Shown here one piece after another: positions 59,544 to 64,000 of a stretch of DNA of 64,000 bases. The first letter of the stretch is position 1. Every line of letters starts with the position of its first letter. The stretch covers positions 434,001 to 498,000 of the forward strand of contig NZ_JGVU02000002.1 in assembly GCF_000708755.2 (NCBI RefSeq), in the 5' to 3' direction. The position numbers were made by a program, and so were the translations under genes. Under the pieces are notes generated by a model. That model had not been told where the DNA came from. It did not search any database and saw only the letters and a list, made by a program, of their open reading frames with translations. Source of the stretch: Metabacillus indicus LMG 22858 (GTDB lineage Bacteria; Bacillota; Bacilli; Bacillales; Bacillaceae).

Positions 59544-59846
59544 GTGAATTCGAAAGAAACGCAAGAACAAATCATCCGCAACTATCAGCGGGATGAGCAA
59601 ATGATGGTCCTTGTCTTTGCCCAGTGGTGCGTAAATAATGACCTGAACCCTAAAGAGCTGTATGCGCGTGCCTACCCTGCCCAACTTGAAAATGCCGAAT
59701 TAAAACAAGCAATCGAGCTCACTGTCCCGAAAGAGGAAGCAGGAGAAATAGCGGATCATACCCTGCTTGGCGTCCTGTCCCTATTCGGAAATGATGATTT
59801 GGCCTTTGTCGTAACAGATGAAATCTCAAAAAGAAAAAAAGGCTAA
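59544..59846 (+). CDS. Hypothetical protein, 100 residues
   Basis: Starts at GTG 59544 (AGGAG 7 nt upstream): MNSKETQEQIIRNYQRDEQM, with QWCVNNDLNPKELYARAYP and a helical remainder. It looks soluble and all-helical. Divergent from the CDO gene. The longer frame to 59502 has no ribosome binding site. I do not recognise the family. Confidence 0.7.
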   Translation: MNSKETQEQIIRNYQRDEQMMVLVFAQWCVNNDLNPKELYARAYPAQLENAELKQAIELTVPKEEAGEIADHTLLGVLSLFGNDDLAFVVTDEISKRKKG

Positions 59847-59880
59847 AAAAAAGATCCCGATTATTTCATCAGGGATCTGA
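59847..59880 (-). terminator. Terminator of the small gene at 59861
   Basis: AGATCCC-TGATGAAATAATC-GGGATCTTTTTTTT on the minus strand, overlapping its stop. Confidence 0.75.
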
Positions 59881-60022
59881 ACGTTGCATCTGCTTGTTTC
59901 TTCACTTCAGTCTGCAGTTTCTTCCATTGAAGAAAGACTCTGAATTCATCCTTTGTTTTTTCTGAACGCGAGGCGGTTATAACGAGCTCCCTCACTTCTT
60001 CATCTTCATGATGTTTGCCCAT
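59861..60022 (-). CDS. Small basic/acidic hypothetical protein, 53 residues
   Basis: MGKHHEDEEVRELVITASRS, then EKTKDEFRVFLQWKKLQTEV. GGAGGGACAG before ATG 60022 supports translation. No Cys or membrane segment; predicted mostly helical. Family not recognised. Confidence 0.7.
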   Translation of the reverse strand: MGKHHEDEEVRELVITASRSEKTKDEFRVFLQWKKLQTEVKKQADATFRSLMK

Positions 60023-60103
60023 ATTCTGTCCCTCCTGAAGCATGTTTCTAAATGATTCGTTTTAAAGAACGGTTTTATGGGCATATTTTTTAATCGAATG
60101 CTA

Positions 60104-60138
60104 AAAACCTGGAGCTGACAAAAGGCTCCAGGTTTTTT
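60104..60138 (-). terminator. Terminator of the P-loop ATPase gene
   Basis: AAAACCTGGAGC-CTTTTGTCA-GCTCCAGGTTTTT on the minus strand, overlapping no gene. Confidence 0.85.
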
Positions 60139-60140
60139 GG

Positions 60141-61208
60141 TTATTCAGTGATTTCAGAAACAAGGATGCTGCAGACCCTCTGGAACTGTCCCTCTTCGGC
60201 ACAGCCCTTCCCCCGCTCAAGCTCATCAAGCATACTTTTAGCTTTAGAAAGATACGTTATTCCATCTTTCATTTTCTCTTTATAGGCTTGAGTCGTTCGG
60301 TCAATTTCAGCAGAAAAGGCCTCATCCGTTCCTGGTGCAATGCACAAATCATACATATCGACAATTTCATCCGACTCTTTTTCCGGTTCATATTCATGCG
60401 GGGCCGTACTGTCAAAAATCGCAAGGCCAAGCTCCCGCAAAATGACCATATCAAGACTGTTCGGATCAAAACCGCAGTGATAAATTTCCACATCGAACCC
60501 TTTGTCTGCTCCTGCAGCGGCAATTTTTTTCAGCATTGTTGATTTACCTGACCCTGCTCTGCCTTTAATAAAATAGCGTTTTTTAATGTCTGCTGTAAGA
60601 TTTGGGATAAAATCTGCAGCTCCATCCGGGGTGGCTGCTCCCAAAAATCGATGTTTGACCACAGCGGTTTTACCAGCAGTCTGTTCTCCGTAAAAAGTTT
60701 GTATCAAACGCTGTGCCAATTGATCTGCTTCTGAAAAGTCCATTTGTGAAATGTAAATATCCTCTATATCATCATGAGCTTTTAGCGAGGCAGAAAAAGC
60801 GGCATAAGCCTTTTCATATTCAGCAGCCACTCTTGCTGTAAGGACCCCTTTGCGATCTGCAGGCAGCAATTGGTTGTTTTCAGTCTCCATAACAATCACC
60901 TGGATGGCATCTGCAGAAACAAATTTTCTGATTTCTGACACGTCGCAATCTAAAAGAGCAATACCCTTATCTGTCAAAAGCAGCCCTTCCAGCCAATCCG
61001 GATGAAATGGACAGTGGAGGATATCAAGTGATTCCCCGTTCGCTCTCAGAGTTTCGCTGACAGACTGAATACATAAAGACCTGGCTCCTCTTGACCCGCC
61101 TTCTAATAAGAACACCTGGTTTATGCCCTCCAGTACGGATTCGTACAGACTGTAGTAGCCCTTCGCTGTATTGCCGCAGGGGAAGTAATGATGCGGTTTT
61201 CTGCTCAT
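60141..61208 (-). CDS. Duplicated P-loop ATPase of unknown function (PRK06851-like)
   Basis: 355 residues in two homologous halves. The first has GGSRGARS (37-44), a decayed Walker A lacking the Lys-Ser/Thr, and the block CPFHPDWLEGLLL...ALLD. The second has an intact GRAGSGKST (216-224) and CGFDPNSLDMVIL...AIFD at the matching place. Only the second half should bind ATP. Function is unknown in the family. It may be co-transcribed with nothing; a terminator follows. Confidence 0.8.
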   Translation of the reverse strand: MSRKPHHYFPCGNTAKGYYSLYESVLEGINQVFLLEGGSRGARSLCIQSVSETLRANGESLDILHCPFHPDWLEGLLLTDKGIALLDCDVSEIRKFVSADAIQVIVMETENNQLLPADRKGVLTARVAAEYEKAYAAFSASLKAHDDIEDIYISQMDFSEADQLAQRLIQTFYGEQTAGKTAVVKHRFLGAATPDGAADFIPNLTADIKKRYFIKGRAGSGKSTMLKKIAAAGADKGFDVEIYHCGFDPNSLDMVILRELGLAIFDSTAPHEYEPEKESDEIVDMYDLCIAPGTDEAFSAEIDRTTQAYKEKMKDGITYLSKAKSMLDELERGKGCAEEGQFQRVCSILVSEITE

Positions 61209-61304
61209 CCAATCATCCTCTCACCTTTTCTGTTAACATATGTAACAGATTGGGATGGGTGAACGCCTAAAAACAAAAGTGGAAGCGCCTGCGCTTAACG
61301 AAAA

Positions 61305-62684
61305 CTAACTTAAAGGTAATTCTACAATAAAGGCAGTTCCTTCATTTTCCTTACTATTCACATGAATCAGTCCGCCATGCAGTTCAACAATAGCAGCAAC
61401 AATTGATAGTCCTAGTCCTGTTCCCTCAACTGAACGCGTCCGGGCGGTATCTGCTCGATAAAAACGATCAAAAATTTTTTCTTTCTCTTCATCATTCAAT
61501 CCGATCCCCGTATCTTCAAAAGTGACCAAAACAGATTTTTCTTTCTCTTCAATCGATATCTCAATACTGCCATGGGTTTTATTGTATTTGACGGCATTGG
61601 TTAACAGATTATCCCAAACCGTATAAAGTAAAGAAGGGTCCCCGACAATTTCAACATTTGGCAATGTAAAACCGAGGCTAATCCCTTTTTCACCCATTAG
61701 CCACTTATAGCTTCTCACCAGTTCCTTCATTTGCTCGCCAACATTAAAGGATTTTCTTTTCATGATATCCTGATCGCGATCTAACGAAGCAAGAAGTAAT
61801 AATTGTTTCGTAAGTGTAGAGAGCCTTTTAATTTCCCCATTGATGATAGAAATGTAATTGCTTTTTTCTTTTGGACTTATTGATTCACTTTCCAATAGGT
61901 TTGTATACCCTTTTATATTGGATAGAGGTGACTGTATATCATGAGAAATATTCGAAATGAACTCTTTCCTCATATCATCCATTTGTTCCAGTTTACTTGC
62001 CATTTGCAAAAAACTTCGTGAAAGCTCTCCTAACTCATCATCACGAGTAATATCAATGTCAACATTAAAATTCCCATCAGCCAGTGACTTTGTGGCTGTT
62101 GTAAGTTTTGAGATTGGATTCACTAAATATTTTGCAGTAAAAAGAACCATAACGATACTCATAACAATCATCAATGCAAGCAGCCACGCAAATAAAATGT
62201 GCATTTCGTTAAAAAGGAGCTTAATATCCGGTCTAAGGAAAAGAGCATACTTTTCCTTATTATGTGTTAACGGTACACCAATCGTATTCTTCAATTCGTT
62301 TGCAAAAAAACCTGTGACGAATGTTCCCTGTGGAAAATTTAGAATACCGTGAAAAATATCACCGTTTAACACTTGTTCTTTAGCGGAATTAGACAGAGTA
62401 TTTTCCCTAAATGGTGCACCGAAATAAGATTCCTTTCCAGAAATGTCAACCAAGAAAATTTGATACCCGGTCGAAGAGATATTATTCAAATAATCCTTAA
62501 GATTTATATCAGGATGGTTCTCGGCAAATTCAGCAATATTTAACGCGATTTTTGTGTTTTTTTGATCATTGTAAGGTTTTAATTTTTGCTGATAATACGT
62601 ATTGGAGATTAAAAAAGCAACTATCCCGCTAAAAATCATAATGCCAATAGTAATGACAACAAACTTCACATAGAGAGATTTCAT
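61305..62684 (-). CDS. Sensor histidine kinase
   Basis: 459 residues: TM1 (residues 8-28), an extracytoplasmic domain of about 125 residues, TM2 (162-185), HAMP, HisKA with H248 in EFISNISHDIQSPLS, and HATPase (TVWDNLLTNAVKYN, DTGIGL, GTGLGLSIVAAIVELHGG). Its ATG overlaps the response-regulator stop (ATGA). The large sensor loop and the ABC ATPase nearby suggest sensing of an envelope or antimicrobial stress, which is inference. Confidence 0.94.
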   Translation of the reverse strand: MKSLYVKFVVITIGIMIFSGIVAFLISNTYYQQKLKPYNDQKNTKIALNIAEFAENHPDINLKDYLNNISSTGYQIFLVDISGKESYFGAPFRENTLSNSAKEQVLNGDIFHGILNFPQGTFVTGFFANELKNTIGVPLTHNKEKYALFLRPDIKLLFNEMHILFAWLLALMIVMSIVMVLFTAKYLVNPISKLTTATKSLADGNFNVDIDITRDDELGELSRSFLQMASKLEQMDDMRKEFISNISHDIQSPLSNIKGYTNLLESESISPKEKSNYISIINGEIKRLSTLTKQLLLLASLDRDQDIMKRKSFNVGEQMKELVRSYKWLMGEKGISLGFTLPNVEIVGDPSLLYTVWDNLLTNAVKYNKTHGSIEISIEEKEKSVLVTFEDTGIGLNDEEKEKIFDRFYRADTARTRSVEGTGLGLSIVAAIVELHGGLIHVNSKENEGTAFIVELPLS

Positions 62685-63361
62685 CTGCGATTTGCCTCCA
62701 GCGAATATCCAACTCCACGCACTGTCTTAATTTGAACATCATCCGTCAATTTAGAAAAACGTTCTCTTAACCTTTTTACATGAACATCAACAGTTCGTTC
62801 ATCCCCTTCATAATCCAACCCCCAAATATGTTCTATTAGTTGATGACGAGAAAATACTTGCATGGGATTTAAAGCCAGAAAATACAGCAGTTCGAATTCC
62901 TTTAAGGGTAAAAGAATTGTTCGATTCCCAATTTGAACCTCATAGTTTTTTTTATTTATCGCTGTATTACCTAAGTAAATTATAGATTCTTCTGAGTGTT
63001 TGTCGTATCGTCGCAATAAAGCTTCTATTCTAAAGTGTAATTCTTTTGGCTCAAATGGCTTGACCAGATAATCATCCGTCCCGGATCTAAATCCTTCTTC
63101 TTTATCCTCAATTTGATTCTTTGCTGTTAAGAGGATTACTGGTATATCATATTCCCTTCGAATCTCCCTTGTTAATGCATACCCATCCATAAAAGGCATC
63201 ATCACATCCACTACTGCTAAATCACATGCTTCTCTATTAAGAACTCCTAATGCTTCAGTACCGTCTTTTGCCTGAAATACTTTATATCCAGCTTCGGTTA
63301 AGTGAATATTTACTAGCTGTAAAATATTGATATCGTCATCTGCAATCAGAATAGTTGTCAT
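62681..63361 (-). CDS. OmpR/PhoB-family response regulator
   Basis: 226 residues: receiver domain with D8-D10 pocket, phospho-acceptor D52 (VVDVMMPFMDG), T79/K-pocket (LLTAKN, LVKPF) and a winged-helix DNA-binding domain (FSRHQLIEHIWG, RTVDVHVKRLRERF, VRGVGYSLE). It partners the adjacent kinase. The ABC transporter genes upstream (63512 on) are the likely target. Confidence 0.95.
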   Translation of the reverse strand: MTTILIADDDINILQLVNIHLTEAGYKVFQAKDGTEALGVLNREACDLAVVDVMMPFMDGYALTREIRREYDIPVILLTAKNQIEDKEEGFRSGTDDYLVKPFEPKELHFRIEALLRRYDKHSEESIIYLGNTAINKKNYEVQIGNRTILLPLKEFELLYFLALNPMQVFSRHQLIEHIWGLDYEGDERTVDVHVKRLRERFSKLTDDVQIKTVRGVGYSLEANRR

Positions 63362-63435
63362 TCTCTATTCTCCTATTTTATTTTGATTAAATATTATTGC
63401 TTCATTTAAAAGGACATTTAGTAAATAATAACAAA

Positions 63436-63473
63436 TAAACAGCCCAGCAGAAATATGCAGGCTGTTCCTTTGC
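63436..63473 (-). terminator. Terminator of the ABC transporter gene(s)
   Basis: AACAGCCTGC-ATATTTC-TGCTGGGCTGTT then TATTTG on the minus strand; it separates the transporter from the two-component genes. Confidence 0.7.
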
Positions 63474-63511
63474 ATTTTACTTGCATTAAAGATTCTCTAG
63501 CTTTCAGAATG

Positions 63512-64000
63512 TTAATTTCCGCTCTGCAAAACCATTCCATCACTCATTTTGATGACATGGTCAACATATGAAAGCAATTCTTCGTCATGGGTAACCATCA
63601 ATACAGTAATGTTTAATGATTTAGTTAAATCTTGAATTAACGACATAATGTCTTGAGATCTTTTTGAATCTAAACTTGCAGTCGGTTCATCTGCAAAGAG
63701 AATATTAGGTTTATGGATCATCGCACGAGCGATTGCCACTCGTTGTTTTTCCCCGCCCGATAATGAAGATGGATAAGCCTTTTTCCGATGATCCATTTCA
63801 ACTAGTTTTAGGATTTTATTAACTTCTCTTTTTTGTTCATATTTCTTTAATTTAGATTCAGAGACCTCAAGCATCAGCATTAGCTGTTCTTCAACTGTAA
63901 GAAAAGGAACAAGATGTGCAAACTGAAAGACAAAACCAAATTTGCTTGCCCGTATTTTTCGAACCTGTTCAGAACTCATAGAAGTCATATTCTTACCATC
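63512..64000 (-). CDS. ABC transporter ATP-binding protein (MacB/LolD type), N-terminus cut
   Basis: The last 163 residues are present: Q-loop FGFVFQFAHLVPFLTVEEQL, signature LSGGEKQRVAIARAMIHKP, Walker B ILFADEPTASLD and H-loop VTHDEELL. The Walker A part lies beyond the right edge. Sequence type matches FtsE/LolD/MacB ATPases, which often pair with large permeases in Bacillus peptide-resistance modules next to two-component systems. The matching permease is not visible here. Confidence 0.9.
   Translation of the reverse strand, partial: DGKNMTSMSSEQVRKIRASKFGFVFQFAHLVPFLTVEEQLMLMLEVSESKLKKYEQKREVNKILKLVEMDHRKKAYPSSLSGGEKQRVAIARAMIHKPNILFADEPTASLDSKRSQDIMSLIQDLTKSLNITVLMVTHDEELLSYVDHVIKMSDGMVLQSGN

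Noticed and set aside
61265-61304. Terminator after the histidine kinase
   Set aside because: AAGCGC-AG-GCGCTT has a 2-nt loop and a broken T-run; too weak to list.

Overview
The window comes from a low-to-moderate GC, endospore-forming Bacillaceae chromosome (Bacillus sensu lato). Gene order over the first 20 kb matches the Bacillus subtilis segment ccdA-yneI-ccdC-yneK-cotM-sspP-sspO-citB-yneN-sspN-tlp-yneP-yneQ-yneR-plsY-yneT-parE-parC-alsT. Spore genes (sspP, sspO, sspN, tlp, a CotM-type small heat-shock protein, a GerPA/PF-like protein and a Spo0E-like gene cut by the left edge) support this. No rRNA, tRNA, insertion sequence or CRISPR array was seen.

Layout. 1-20.5 kb: the conserved block above, with several very small genes and an array of hairpin-containing repeats (4433-4911). 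20.5-26.9 kb: Rex-type operators, then cydA-cydB-cydS-cydD-cydC for cytochrome bd oxidase and its assembly transporter. 26.9-35.5 kb: a more variable stretch with a secreted putative metallopeptidase, glpQ, a free-standing LAGLIDADG endonuclease under a LexA-like operator, a DJ-1/PfpI protein, a frameshifted WYL-type regulator, a YcgL-type nucleotidyltransferase, an SRPBCC protein and an MFS transporter. A 47-bp direct repeat brackets about 2 kb of this stretch. 35.6-46.7 kb: a 12-gene cobalamin salvage and uptake operon on the minus strand, led by a B12 riboswitch with its own terminator. 46.7-52.5 kb: a PP-loop ATPase, an M20 amidase, a cupredoxin, a 52-bp tandem repeat array, an FG-GAP-like protein and a FAD oxidoreductase. 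52.5-56.1 kb: cdsA and a compact peptide-modification locus. 56.3-64 kb: small conserved genes, a second MFS transporter, cysteine dioxygenase, a duplicated P-loop ATPase and an ABC-transporter/two-component cluster cut by the right edge.

The most interesting locus is 53508-56072 (minus strand). It has a consensus promoter, a 20-codon lysine-rich peptide gene with a strong ribosome binding site, a terminator-like hairpin, an MccB/ThiF-type E1 adenylating enzyme with an N-terminal peptide-recognition-like domain, and a site-2-protease-like membrane protein with a second such domain. The arrangement resembles mccA-hairpin-mccB of microcin C. The peptide, however, ends in NHHA rather than Asn, and the partner is a membrane protease. 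I read it as an unassigned RiPP or peptide-signal system.

Starts were moved from the longest reading frame wherever a Shine-Dalgarno sequence favoured an internal start; the reasons are given per entry.
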